DNA of 64,000 bases from Parus major (taxonomy: Eukaryota; Chordata; Aves; Passeriformes; Paridae). Positions 51,301 through 60,100 of the stretch are shown here, in pieces. Below the pieces are notes generated by a model. That model was not told where the DNA came from and did no database searches. It worked only from the letters and a program-made list of their open reading frames with translations. The position numbers were made by a program, and so were the translations under genes. Location of the stretch: positions 8,127,487-8,191,486 of the forward strand of contig NC_031781.1 in the NCBI RefSeq assembly GCF_001522545.3, in the 5' to 3' direction. Each line of letters begins with the position of its first letter. Positions within the stretch are counted from its first letter, which is position 1.

Positions 51301-53130
51301 ATTTATTTTAAACTTTTGGTTTCATGAAGTATTTTCCTTTCCTATTGCTTGCTTACCCAGCAGCTTGGGTTATTTCCTCTTGGAAACTCAAGAGAAATTT
51401 GGTAGCCCTACCTCCAGGTGATGATGGCATACGATGACACTCCTCTTAAGCTGAAAGGTGAGTGAAAATGGTCTAGGCTTCTAGAGTAATTTCACATACA
51501 GACAAGTTAAAATCATCTAAGAGTTCATCCAAAACAAATAAAACATTTTCTCCTACTTGTTACTATATTTGAGTGGGAGATGTACTAAGAACCAAAGACC
51601 TGTAACTGATCACTGCATTTCTAGAGCTATATCTATAGAACTGAGATATTAAGAAAATGTAATTGCAGATCCAACTGCTCTTAAGAAGAACAAAAACAGC
51701 CAAAGAGATAAAAACTAATTTATGTGACTCTTGTCACAAGATGTCTTCTATCGCCCACCTCTAGGAAAATATTTGAATTTTGAATTGCATCTCACAGATG
51801 TAAGAGTTGAAATTAAAAATACACAACTATTTTTTACTTTTTTCAAGAGTTTTCTTCTTGCTGTTGTTTGGTATAGCAGGATAAGCAGGTGGCCAACTAG
51901 ATCCTTCAGAATACACTGATTTAAAAGAGACTTGAACTGTATTGCAGGAAGTGGAAAGTTTAAGACTTAGCTGAATTCCTGTGGTAGCCTGGTCACGCTC
52001 AGTTGGTCAGAGCAGGGTGGCAGTAACACCCAGACTGTGGATTCAATCTCTGTATGGGCCACCCACTGGAGACCTGGACTCAATGATCCTTGGGGGTCCC
52101 TTCCAACTCAGAATATTCTCTGATGTCATCAGCTTTGACTCTAGTCTAGAAAATAATATTTTTCATAGCAGAAATGATAGAGTTGAGCTCAGTATTTTCA
52201 ATTAACCATCACCTTCAATAAGGAACTGCAGTGTTTGTACAGATAGGTAACGTTTGGTTTCTCATACTGATGACATATATTTAAATTTTATTTTTGCCTT
52301 TTGAGAGATCCTGTGAGATATTGCATTGTGTTTAATATTAAATGACAAGAAAAGTATGAGCAATAGAAGATGCTAGTAGAAAAAAATTACTTTTACTGTA
52401 ATTACACAGGTCAGCATTTAATGGGATGGTTCTTGATTGAGTCCATGCTATCTAAACATTGTAGCAATGCCATCTTGGCTTTAATCTAGAAAAATTTTAT
52501 TCCTTTGAACCAGCCATCTCTTAGTTAAAACATTTCTGATAATTGATAAAATAAACTGACAGTCAGTATGTGTAACTGAACTTTTTTTTCCCCCTCATAG
52601 TTCTGAAATTTGCTTTTAGAACACTAATTATCAAGGTGACACTTCAATTAATCCCATAAAAAACCTAATTTGAACTCTATAGAACCCTTGCCAATAGCTT
52701 TTCAGCTACCAGTCAGCCAAAGTGAATGTGTGATTTCCTCTACAAATTTTAAATAAAATGTCCCCATCTCCTGTGCTCATTCCTTTATTGTTCTTGAAAA
52801 ATGCAGACTTGGAAGCCTAGAGTATTTTCACTTTTGTCTGTAACTGATAGTAAATCTGTCTCTTAGAGCCAGAAATAGCCACATTTCTCTTGACCCTCTA
52901 GGAGTAAAACCCCAGTGATGTTTTGAGAAAGCTGCATTTGAAACAAACCCAGGGGCTTCTCTTGAGTAAGTAATTCAGCACCTTGACACTGATGAGAAGT
53001 GGGTGCTCCTATGGAGTACTGAAAGGGCCTGGTGTTTGGCTGTGCTTCCTGAAGCTGTTCTGTGAAATTTCATCCCCTAAAACTACACCTTTTCAAGCAC
53101 TACCAAGGTTTTGGTTTGGGCTTAATTCAA

Positions 53131-53179
<49 letters not shown>

Positions 53180-56100
53180 AAAAGCGAGCAAAACTTTCTG
53201 TGGCAGCAACAGGACAATAATATCTGGTATTTTTCCCATAATGTGGGTCCTCAAATACAGCAAATTATGTCTCATTCCTGATGAAATTGCTTCTCCTTTT
53301 GATTCATTATACATTATTCCTCCAAATTACAAGTTTGTGAACTCATTACATGTTGGTATTTTATGCAGCATGAGACTACTGCACAATCCATGAATGGTTC
53401 CTGTAATCTGACTCCTGCTTTAATGTTTTCATTTTTTAATAGACGCACAAATCCTTTTGGTGAATCTGGAGGCTCGAAACCTGAAACAGAAGGTAAAACA
53501 AAAATTTCATTTCAATGCAAAATAAAAATAAATTTTGACAATTATAGTTCTGTTTTCATCTCTAGCTTCTCTCTTCTAATTTAACACTGGTTTTAAAATG
53601 CTCAATTGCATTGCAAGGTATTTTACAGGTCAAGTTAAATCAAACTACTGTCTGAAGATCTGCTGTAAAAATGATTCATTGCATCTTTTGTATTCATTAA
53701 CCAAATGAAAAGATGTGTGATGTGCTGTGTAGTAACTGCACCTCAAATTGCTAAGTAGGAACGATCTCTTTTCAAGTTATGGGGAGTTTGGAGTTTTCTT
53801 GACTGCAGTCCACCTTTGGTTTTGAATGGGAATCCCAAAATGGAGTTTGTTTTTTTCAATATTTTTTTTTTTTCCTTAGATTCAATTCTTCATCAGTTAT
53901 TTATTGTAAGATTTCTTGGCTCTATGGAAGTGAAGTCTGATGAAAGCCCAGATGTTGTTTATGAAACAATGCGTCAAATACTCGCAGCTCGTGCCATCCA
54001 TAACGTTTTCAGGATGACAGAATCACACTTGTTAGTCACTTGTGACTGTTTAAAGTAAGTTTGCTTCCTGACTTCTACTGATGTTTATTTACAGAATGAT
54101 CTTCTTTCACTTTGGTAAAATTTACTTTCTGGTTTGTCTTTAAAAACAAATTTTTAGGTTAATTGATCCACAGACACAAGTTACAAGACTACGAGTAAGT
54201 AACTTTCCATTTTAAGATAAATACCCAGCAATGTAATTCCTTTACTTTAAAAATATTATTATTAGATGATAGCAAAAATCACCAACAGCGTGAGACTTGC
54301 AACCAAATTTCCAGTGCTATTAGGAGACCAGTGCAGAGATTTAGAAACACTTGCAAATCAGATTCATGGGAGTGATTTCAGTAGGTCAAACTGGCTTCTG
54401 AGACTCCCTTCCCCCTGCTCTCTGAGAGGGTAAAACAGTAAAGAGAGAACATTAATGATGGAGTTACATTAGTTCTGAAGTCCAAGGGGGTTTGTTTGCT
54501 GTTTGGTTTCTCTGCTTTGTTTTGGGGTTTTGTTTTTAGTATATATAATAGCCTTGAGGCTGTTGAATGGCTTCTGGTTTGATTTCTTGTTTTTCTACTT
54601 CATAAAAAATGCACTTGAAAGGAGTAAGTGGAATTCTTGTTAGGATATCAAATAAGTTCAGCTTAATTCTTTAGTAATAGCAGTCTTCATTCTTCATATT
54701 TCAAAACTATTTCCTTTTTCCCTTTCCATGCACAATTTATGGTCTGTCATTTAATTATTTTTTTGTTTTTAAAAACATTCCATTTTTTTTGAGGCTCTGA
54801 ATTGCTTTCCTTTTCAAAAAATGAAAAAAAATAAGGAAAATAAGATCTTGAGCATGGAAAAATATCTTTAAATATTTAAAGTTTGACATTAAGTTCAAAA
54901 ATGCTCCAAAGCTGTCACCTTTTACAGGTGAGGTACATCAACTGAGGGTATGTCCCGTATGCTAAATGCAGACATCTAATCCTAGGAAAAACTCATCAGT
55001 TTGTAGCAGCTGTGGTAGGGACTCTCAGAATTTTTAAGTTTATTGTTTGATGAGTCTTAAAAAGATAATTTGAAGTCCAACCTCTTGTAGGAATAAGAAT
55101 GCAAAACAGTTTTCTTGTAACAAACTAATGAAGGCGTGTGATTTGTATGGGTTGGGGATTTTTTTCCTTGCTTATATAATTAGGAGAGTTGAGCTAATTG
55201 CAGTAAAGGTTTTTGAGAAGTAGTGCCTTTACATGGAACTAAATATTGAAAGTTTAGTCACCAATGTAACAATAATGAATGATTAAAATAAAATAAAACA
55301 GGAGTGTATCTACTTTTAGGAAGGTGACTGACACACACTGCAAATCTGGTCCCTTTTTCTTACATGGAGTGTGTTTTTTGACATTTGCTTGTCTTTGGAT
55401 AATTTAGTCCTTCCTGTCTATAATCTGTTTGTGTTTCGTAATTACATTTGGTCAAGTAACTTCTTGTGCTGTGGCTGTGCATTAATTAATGTGCAGGGTA
55501 TTGAAACCTCATTTGGCAAATATTTGGAATCAGTTTTAATCTCTCCATGTCTGATCCTTTTGGCAGTTTCCTTTGCCCAATGTAGTGCTGTATGCTACAC
55601 ACCAGGAGAACAAGCGCCTCTTTGGATTTGTGCTTAGAACCTCAGGAGGGAGAGTGGAGAGCTACCAGACTTCCATCTGCTATATATTTGAATCAAATAA
55701 TGAAGGGGAAAAGGTATTGGTGATGGTTTTGACTTGTATCAGTTGTGAATAAGGATTCAGAGATACTAGATCCATTCAGGCTGTCTAAGGCATGTTTTAT
55801 GTACTGAAAAAGTTAAACCTGTCATTTTAAGTGCCTGCAAATGCTTTAGCGTGCTATTGTATCTAATTTGGGATGCTGGCTTAAATTTAAAGGCATTTTT
55901 AATTATTTCCTATCTGTTTTGTGTTTAGATTTGTGACTCTGTTGGACTGGCCAAACAGATAGCTTTTCATGCAGAACTGGTAAGAATCTTTTTGGGGCAA
56001 AGGATGCTTGGGAATGGAAGGAAAGTGGTATATTTAATATGTGTATTAAATAGATTGTATTCCGAAAGATGCTTCTAGATACAGCAGTACTGATGTGTAT

Positions 56101-56772
56101 TTTAAGGGATATTTTTCCTAGAATTTAAATTCATGTGAAAAGACCGACCAGTGTCTACTGTAGGACAATATTCAATATAGGATTAATTTTGTGACTTTGA
56201 ACAACCATCCCAGTCATTTAAAAGCAGAATAATTAAAACAGTGACATCAGAGTTTTGAGCAAGCTCATATCAATCAGTAGTGTCTCAAACATCTGAGGCT
56301 GTTGTTACTGACTTCCTTTATGTTTTCACCCTGTAGGATCGAAAAGCCTCAGAAAAGCAAAAAGAAATAGACAGAGTCAAAGAGAAACAGCAAAAAGAAC
56401 TGAATAAACAAAAGCAAATTGAGAAGGTACCTTTCATTGTTATTTCTTAATATTAGGTTTCTTTCTACTTATATTTTTTTGCCATTTTGTCCAAAGCTGT
56501 CCACTCACTGATAGTATTGATAAATCATTTAGAAATCATAATAATGGTATCCTGTGTCCCTTGCAGATGGCTTTAAGGGTAATACTCTTTTTCTGATTTC
56601 CCAACCCTGCTTCCCAACTTAGGACTTGGAGGAGCAGAGCCGGTTGATAGCAGCTTCCAGCAGATCCAACCAGAGCAGCACAGAAGGACAGTTTGTAGTC
56701 CTTAGCAGCAGCCAGTCAGAAGACAGTGATTTAGGAGAAGATGGAAAGAAGAAGAGAGAATCTGAAGCCTAA
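36339..56772 (+). CDS. APPL1: APPL1 endosomal adaptor (complete, 22 coding exons)
   Basis: APPL1 is a cytoplasmic adaptor and Rab5 effector on early 'APPL' endosomes. It links adiponectin receptors, the insulin receptor/AKT2 and other receptors to downstream signalling. The 22 joined exons give 2127 bases: 708 residues plus TAA. Human APPL1 is 709 residues, and residue matches are near-complete along the length. A BAR domain spans about 1-268 (exons 1-10), PH about 277-375 (exons 10-13; KAGYLNAR, RQFYFTQGG, CFQITSFDGKK), and PTB about 493-656 (exons 17-21; HQLFIVRFLGSMEVKSD, LFGFVLRTS). A charged coiled coil (DRKASEKQKE...) and a Ser-rich tail ending KKRESEA close the protein. All 21 introns are GT-AG and phases agree throughout. 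The start ATG sits in gccgccATGc, next to a CpG island. Total length and the intact PTB argue against a pseudogene. Neighbours match the human order. Confidence 0.98.
36393..40627 (+). other. APPL1: APPL1 intron 1
   Basis: The largest APPL1 intron (4.2 kb). Its first 400 bases belong to the CpG island and the rest is AT-rich. Open frames of 60-100 codons here are not supported as exons, and I recognise no repeat. Confidence 0.85.
40628..40726 (+). CDS. APPL1: APPL1 coding exon 2
   Basis: Residues 19-51, TRSLLGVFEEDAAAISNYIN..., start of the BAR domain. Acceptor gctacag, donor gtagtg, phase 0. Confidence 0.97.
40727..41226 (+). other. APPL1: APPL1 intron 2
   Basis: 500 bases of AT-rich intron; nothing else seen. 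Confidence 0.9.
41227..41286 (+). CDS. APPL1: APPL1 coding exon 3
   Basis: Residues 52-71, NELSAATHLTSKLLKEYEKQ, BAR domain. Acceptor tttatcag, donor gtactg. Confidence 0.97.
41287..41984 (+). other. APPL1: APPL1 intron 3
   Basis: About 700 bases of intron with no recognisable element. Confidence 0.9.
41985..42056 (+). CDS. APPL1: APPL1 coding exon 4
   Basis: Residues 72-95, RFPLGGDDEVMTSTLQQFAK..., BAR domain. Acceptor cttttcag, donor gtaagt. Confidence 0.97.
42057..42826 (+). other. APPL1: APPL1 intron 4
   Basis: 770 bases of intron containing a strong hairpin at 42438-42482, listed separately. No other element recognised. Confidence 0.88.
42438..42482 (+). repeat. Strong hairpin in APPL1 intron 4
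   Basis: The left arm 42438-42458 (tgtgatcc-ctctcctcctaaa) pairs with the right arm 42465-42482 (tttaggaggaggatcaca). All 18 bases of the right arm are paired, with one 3-base bulge on the left and a 6-base loop (cagcat). It would fold in the pre-mRNA. Arms are shorter than usual for a microRNA precursor and pairing does not continue outward. Confidence 0.7.
42827..42914 (+). CDS. APPL1: APPL1 coding exon 5
   Basis: Residues 96-124 plus one base, LSSCHAVLSTQLADAMMFPI..., BAR domain. Acceptor ctttttcag, donor gtagag. Confidence 0.97.
42915..44468 (+). other. APPL1: APPL1 intron 5
   Basis: 1.55 kb of AT-rich intron. T-rich runs occur near 43681-43725 and 44250-44270. No named repeat recognised. 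Confidence 0.85.
44469..44510 (+). CDS. APPL1: APPL1 coding exon 6
   Basis: Only 42 bases. Residues 125-138, EILTLKEVFQIASN, BAR domain. Acceptor tttttttag, donor gtaagt, phase 1 on both sides. Confidence 0.96.
44511..45302 (+). other. APPL1: APPL1 intron 6
   Basis: About 790 bases, nothing else seen. Confidence 0.88.
45303..45361 (+). CDS. APPL1: APPL1 coding exon 7
   Basis: Residues 139-158, DHDAAITRYSRLSKRKENEK, BAR domain. Acceptor tttcttag, donor gtttgt (a weaker but valid GT donor). Confidence 0.96.
45362..45822 (+). other. APPL1: APPL1 intron 7
   Basis: About 460 bases of intron. Open frames crossing it are spurious. Confidence 0.88.
45823..45969 (+). CDS. APPL1: APPL1 coding exon 8
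   Basis: Residues 159-207, IKAEVTEDVYTSRKKQHQTM... to GYMQAQ, BAR domain. Acceptor tctcttcag, donor gtaatt, phase 0. Confidence 0.97.
45970..47375 (+). other. APPL1: APPL1 intron 8
   Basis: 1.4 kb of intron with a C14 run at 46094-46107. A GC-richer patch near 46930-47230 has overlapping frames but no recognised product. Confidence 0.85.
46094..46107 (+). repeat. Poly-C homopolymer (14 C)
   Basis: An uninterrupted run of 14 C in APPL1 intron 8. Its length may be uncertain for sequencing reasons. Confidence 0.9.
47376..47458 (+). CDS. APPL1: APPL1 coding exon 9
   Basis: Residues 208-234 plus two bases, ISFFKMGSENLTEQLEEFL..., BAR domain. Acceptor tttaaaag, donor gtaagt. Confidence 0.97.
47560..47718 (+). 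CDS. APPL1: APPL1 coding exon 10
   Basis: Residues 235-287 plus two bases, NVRREMDCEVENMQQTIEDL... to RKAGYLNAR, the end of BAR and first strand of PH. The preceding intron is only 101 bases. Confidence 0.97.
47719..48430 (+). other. APPL1: APPL1 intron 10
   Basis: About 710 bases. The 93-codon frame at 47951-48232 has no splice-compatible context or family signature. Confidence 0.87.
48431..48619 (+). CDS. APPL1: APPL1 coding exon 11
   Basis: Residues 288-350 plus two bases, the core of the PH domain: RQFYFTQGGNLMSQARGDVA, DIDNCSVMAVD, RRYCFQITSFDGK. Donor gtgagt. Confidence 0.97.
48620..49107 (+). other. APPL1: APPL1 intron 11
   Basis: 488 bases of AT-rich intron, nothing else seen. Confidence 0.9.
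49108..49150 (+). CDS. APPL1: APPL1 coding exon 12
   Basis: 43 bases, residues 351-365, KSSILQAESKKDYEE, PH domain. Acceptor ctctttcag, donor gtaagc. Confidence 0.96.
49151..49580 (+). other. APPL1: APPL1 intron 12
   Basis: 430 bases, nothing else seen. Confidence 0.9.
49581..49637 (+). CDS. APPL1: APPL1 coding exon 13
   Basis: Residues 366-384, WICTINNISKQIYLSENPE, the C-terminal helix of the PH domain with its conserved Trp. Acceptor ctttttcag, donor gtaact. Confidence 0.97.
49638..50183 (+). other. APPL1: APPL1 intron 13
   Basis: 546 bases, AT-rich, nothing else seen. Confidence 0.9.
50184..50275 (+). CDS. APPL1: APPL1 coding exon 14
   Basis: Residues 385-414 plus two bases, EIAARVNQSALEAVTPSPSF... 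to HESMRPA, the linker between PH and PTB. The donor is read as gtgagt at 50276, giving ...RPAV-QSRPP after joining; human has one residue more here. Confidence 0.93.
50276..50840 (+). other. APPL1: APPL1 intron 14
   Basis: 565 bases including A12 near 50347-50358. Nothing else seen. Confidence 0.88.
50841..51023 (+). CDS. APPL1: APPL1 coding exon 15
   Basis: Residues 415-475 plus two bases, SRPPAVRTSSTGSLGSDSAA..., LDSLVAPDTPIQFDIISPV. A Ser-rich, probably disordered linker that diverges more from human than the domains do. Acceptor ttgttgtag, donor gtagga. Confidence 0.96.
51987..52124 (+). mobile_element. tRNA-Ile-derived SINE with CR1-like tail (TguSINE1-type)
   Basis: The head (to about 52061) matches tRNA-Ile at many positions: gctcagttggtcagagc around the A box, taacaccc in the anticodon arm region, a gattcaatct B box and a gtatgggcca acceptor end. 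It leads into 'ggactcaatgatccttgggg' and 'gtcccttccaactcagaata', the 3' end used by CR1 LINEs. A tRNA-Ile head with a CR1 tail is the structure of the TguSINE1 family in passerine birds, mobilised by CR1 enzymes. The copy is diverged and sense-oriented in APPL1 intron 15. The tRNA part is too degenerate to be a working tRNA gene. Confidence 0.82.
53138..53177 (+). repeat. Poly-A tract (40 A)
   Basis: An uninterrupted run of 40 A, followed by gaaaaag, 265 bases upstream of the APPL1 exon 16 acceptor. I do not see a retroposon body directly upstream, so this may be a simple expansion rather than a retrotransposition tail. The exact length is likely to vary or be misread. Confidence 0.9.
53443..53492 (+). 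CDS. APPL1: APPL1 coding exon 16
   Basis: 50 bases, residues 476-492 plus one base, RRTNPFGESGGSKPETE; NPF is a known EH-domain-binding type motif. Acceptor ttttaatag, donor gtaaaa. Confidence 0.96.
53493..53879 (+). other. APPL1: APPL1 intron 16
   Basis: 387 bases with a long polypyrimidine tract before the acceptor. Nothing else seen. Confidence 0.9.
53880..54054 (+). CDS. APPL1: APPL1 coding exon 17
   Basis: Residues 493-550 plus two bases, DSILHQLFIVRFLGSMEVKS... to LLVTCDCL, the first half of the PTB domain. Acceptor ttccttag, donor gtaagt. Confidence 0.97.
54158..54194 (+). CDS. APPL1: APPL1 coding exon 18
   Basis: 37 bases, residues 551-563, KLIDPQTQVTRLR, PTB domain. The preceding intron is 103 bases. 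The exon ends CTACGA before gtaagt, so the last residue is Arg; human APPL1 has Thr here as I remember it. Confidence 0.93.
54195..55566 (+). other. APPL1: APPL1 intron 18
   Basis: 1.37 kb, AT-rich, nothing recognised. The frame 55371-55637 overlaps exon 19 in a different frame and is spurious. Confidence 0.87.
55567..55713 (+). CDS. APPL1: APPL1 coding exon 19
   Basis: Residues 564-612, FPLPNVVLYATHQENKRLFG... to SNNEGEK, PTB domain. Acceptor tttggcag, donor gtattg, phase 0. Confidence 0.97.
55929..55979 (+). CDS. APPL1: APPL1 coding exon 20
   Basis: Residues 613-629, ICDSVGLAKQIAFHAEL, the C-terminal PTB helix. Acceptor tgtttag, donor gtaaga. The preceding 215-base intron holds nothing notable. 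Confidence 0.96.
55980..56336 (+). other. APPL1: APPL1 intron 20
   Basis: 357 bases, nothing else seen. Confidence 0.9.
56337..56426 (+). CDS. APPL1: APPL1 coding exon 21
   Basis: Residues 630-659, DRKASEKQKEIDRVKEKQQK..., a strongly charged heptad-like coiled coil after the PTB. Acceptor ccctgtag, donor gtacct. Confidence 0.97.
56623..56772 (+). CDS. APPL1: APPL1 coding exon 22 (terminal)
   Basis: Residues 660-708 and TAA (56770-56772): DLEEQSRLIAASSRSNQSST..., VVLSSSQSEDSDLGEDG, ending RESEA. Acceptor caacttag. The preceding intron is 196 bases. Confidence 0.97.
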   Translation, partial: DLEEQSRLIAASSRSNQSSTEGQFVVLSSSQSEDSDLGEDGKKKRESEA

Positions 56773-59700
56773 GGTTGCCTGCTTCATTAAAGTCAGAATA
56801 ATGAATATTTCTGGTGAAATGGCACAAGTTGGACAAGAGGTGAAATGTAGGTGGAGGGTCTGTCATGTTATAGCAAAGACTTCACAATATATAGACCCTA
56901 TTATGCCTTGATTTTTCTTTCTCAGTTAAGTGATTTCCATTTCTGTCAGTATAATTTCTCTTGTATTCCAGATGAAGCATGGTGATGCTGCCATGTTAAT
57001 TACAAACATATGTTTTCTCAAGGCTTCTCTGCAGTATGAGAAAAAATATGGGGGTTTTTCCCCACTTACCTCTGTGCAATTGACTGCTTTGGAAGCAAAA
57101 CTGAAAATTCATTGGCCTTCAGCAGTAACACTGAAATTTTTTCTTTACATTTCTCCATTTACACTATGGAGAACACCTTGCTGGAAACAAAAGTGGATGT
57201 CCAAATAAGACAGTGCTAAGCTTTACTCAGTTGCACATATCTGTTCTTAGATTTAGAAAGAAGGATCCCAATTAACATCAGTGAGATGTGCAATAGTTCT
57301 AAACAGAAGGTTCCTTTTTGTTTCATTTTGCACAGTATGATACTGTCTTGATTTTTCTTTTTATTTTATTTTTTTTATTTTTGGTGAATACAACACCAAA
57401 AATTTTCTTTCAGCAGGAGAAAAAGATACTGTCAGACCTAGGTAAGAGCTAATGAAATGCAGCTGAACTTTGCTGCATGAGGAAAAGAATTCCTCATCAA
57501 ATGATAAGAGTAATGTATATAGCCTTGTAGTACAAGTGCCATGTTCTTGGTTTTTCCCCAGTACTTGGAATAGAGAGCTGTAAACCTTTGAGTTCACTTT
57601 TATAAAACATGCGTAGAGTTGCAGGAACATCTTGAATTCCATCAGATGAAAACATTGCACCACATCTTCTGCATATGTAAATGCCTTGCTGCTAGTACAC
57701 TACATCTACTGAAAACGAGTTGGGGCTCTTTAGTCCTTTCATGATTTTGCAAACAGAATTTGCCATTTCTGAATTAAGAGATGACAGTAATCCTACATCC
57801 TAGAGTCAGTTCTGGAAAGCATTTTTCAAAGTGGTGTCTGTTTACAGCTTGTAATCTGCACTCCATATTCCATACCCTGTGTAATATTTATTTTGTATAG
57901 TATTAGATGTGCATTCACCTTTTGATCCAGAAGAGAAATCTTGTTTGAAGAGAAATATTTATTTTTGCACTAATTACTATAAATATTAAAATCCAGAGGA
58001 ACAGAAGATAGCTCTCTAATAGTGGCATGAAAATAACAGGATATGTAGAGAGAAAAGAATATACTTATATTCCAAGTTATAATATAACAGTTATGAGTGA
58101 TTTACAGTTCATTGCAGGGCATTTCTGGTGTTCAGGAATGGAAGCAATTTTCAGAGTATCTCCACAGCAGCTGGTGGTGGCCCAGCCCTTCCTAGCTGGC
58201 ATTGCTCAGTGCTGATAAAGTGAGTCAGGCATCTCAGGTTGTGTCTGCTGGATGGCTGTAGTGCTGATAAAGTGAGTCAGGCATCTCAGGTTGTGTCTGC
58301 TGGATGGCTGTAGGTGCACAGAGGGCTCTTCTAATTCACAGCAGTGCCCTGCACTGGCCAAAGCTGGCAGCCTCCTCCTGCCCTTGGTGCTGGTGATGTG
58401 ACTTTGTGTGCAGGAGTTGGTGGCCTCAGCTCTTGTGACAGGAGAGAAGGGCAGCAGTGCCTGCCCTCACAGCCCTGGGCAGGAGCAGAGGCAGCTGGAG
58501 CTGGAGCACTGCTGGGCAGAGGCTGCACCACAGTTTGAGTTGCACCTCTGCCTTGAAAAGGGAGTGGGGGAGGCTGAGGAGCAGAGAGCCACCAGGTTCT
58601 CTTCCTGAGTTAGTTACCAGGTCGTGTTGTGTGTTTCTCATCCCCAGAGTAGCCAGTCACTTGTAGAAATACCTGCTTTTGCTGTTGCCCAGTTAGGTCA
58701 CACAGCCCTGTGGCTGGACTTGGCTGGCACAGTGCCACATGGACCACACCTGAAAAGAAAAGAACCTGAGACTTCTTTTAAAAGACAGTGGCATTTTTAT
58801 TTCATATCTAAGCTTCCATTCTCAGCTCCTATTTTTAAGAGACTATTTTTATTCTTGCCAACAAAAATTACAGAGAGGCACCAAATCAAATTTTTTCCCT
58901 TTTCTGTGCTTAAATCAAAGATTACAGAGAGTGGCAAGGCAGTTTGTCTCTGCAAATTATTCCAGTTCATGTTTGTTTGTGTTTGTTTGTTTTTATTTAC
59001 TGATACTTGTTTTCTATCAAATAATATCACAGGGTAGCTCAAGGTTACTGTGTCTTACTTGTATCTTTTTCAAGTCTTTATTGAGGATGATGCAGTTTGG
59101 AAACAGCACAGGGAGCTGATGAAAGCAGTGATCTCCAGTGTCTAGAATCCAGTCCTCAGCTTGTCAGAGAAGGACTGATTGTGTTAAGCACTGGAGCTGC
59201 AGTAGCCCAGGCTCCAGAGGGAGGGCAAATAAAAGACAAGCACTCTCATGAAAAAGCATTTCTGATGTGCAGCCTATTTTGCATTAGCCTTATTGAAGAA
59301 ATGTCAGAAAATGGAATTACTGTGTTTTTCCTCTCAAAAACTGCCATTACTCATACAGATATAAATCTTCAAAGATGAGGAAGAAAGGCTAATAAAGTTG
59401 GCAGGTGAATTTACTGTCAAATGGGATTTTTTTGATTTATCAATAAATATTGGAATTATTCCCTTTGCTTTTCAGGCTTTTCATGTATGCCATTAAATGT
59501 AGCTTTCTAAAACAGACAGAGTAATAGTGAAGTACATTTCACTTACATTGGATGATTCTCATCTTAACCACTAAAAGACTGATATGCACAAATGAAATGT
59601 AGGGATTGTTTGTTTGCTTATTTAGGGGAGTTTCACTGGTGTAAAATGAGCAAGAAAGTATAAAAGCATCTGGGATAGTGATGAAAGCTGTAAGAGCAAA

Positions 59701-60100
59701 GGGCATGTCAGCAGAGCTGGGGAAGTCAGATTGAGTTTGCAGGGGGAGTGAGAATTACTGAGCTTTGCCTAGGGAGGATCACAGAGGTTGTAATTGTAAC
59801 ATCTCAAGGCAAAAACAGCTGCTGCTGTTTTATCCATGCCCTTCATCCCAAAAGGAAAAGCTGTTTGGTACCTTTTTTCCTATAAAGTTTAGAACTACTT
59901 CATTACAAAACAGCTTTGTTGAAAAAGATCAGAACAATGCTTGGTATTTTCCTTGAGAGTATATAACTTTTAGAGGGAACACCTCACAGTCTGCTGGAAA
60001 CTGCTGTAGTAGGATTTTTACCACCAGAGTATTTTATTATTGTAACTAAACTACTAGATGGTTTTATTTCCTAATTTACAAGAGATTAAATAAACTCTCC
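56773..60100 (+). other. APPL1: APPL1 3' UTR and downstream DNA (end not fixed)
   Basis: Non-coding AT-rich sequence after the APPL1 stop. AATAAA hexamers occur at 59228-59233, near 59391 and near 60088, and again near 60841 and 61510. Any could end the transcript; human APPL1 has a multi-kilobase 3' UTR, so a late site is plausible. A GC-richer stretch, about 58340-58580, has frames on both strands that I do not trust. Confidence 0.5.
58209..58312 (+). repeat. Perfect 52-bp tandem duplication
   Basis: 58209-58260 and 58261-58312 are identical copies (each begins gtgctgataaagtgagtcag and ends gatggctgta) with no spacer. Flanks differ, so it is exactly two copies. Absence of any mismatch indicates a recent duplication or an assembly artefact. 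Confidence 0.93.

Larger units (their letters stand above)
51024..53442 (+). other. APPL1: APPL1 intron 15
   Basis: 2.4 kb intron, the second largest. It holds a tRNA-derived SINE (51987-52124) and a run of 40 A (53138-53177). The 136-codon frame 52983-53393 exists only because the A run encodes poly-Lys. Confidence 0.88.

Noticed and set aside
51987..52061. A functional tRNA-Ile gene
   Set aside because: The acceptor stem and anticodon arm are degenerate, and the sequence continues into a CR1-like 3' tail, so it is a SINE head and not a tRNA gene.
52983..53393. 136-codon plus frame with a poly-Lys stretch
   Set aside because: The frame is held open by the 40-A run; flanking residues match no family and it lies in APPL1 intron 15.
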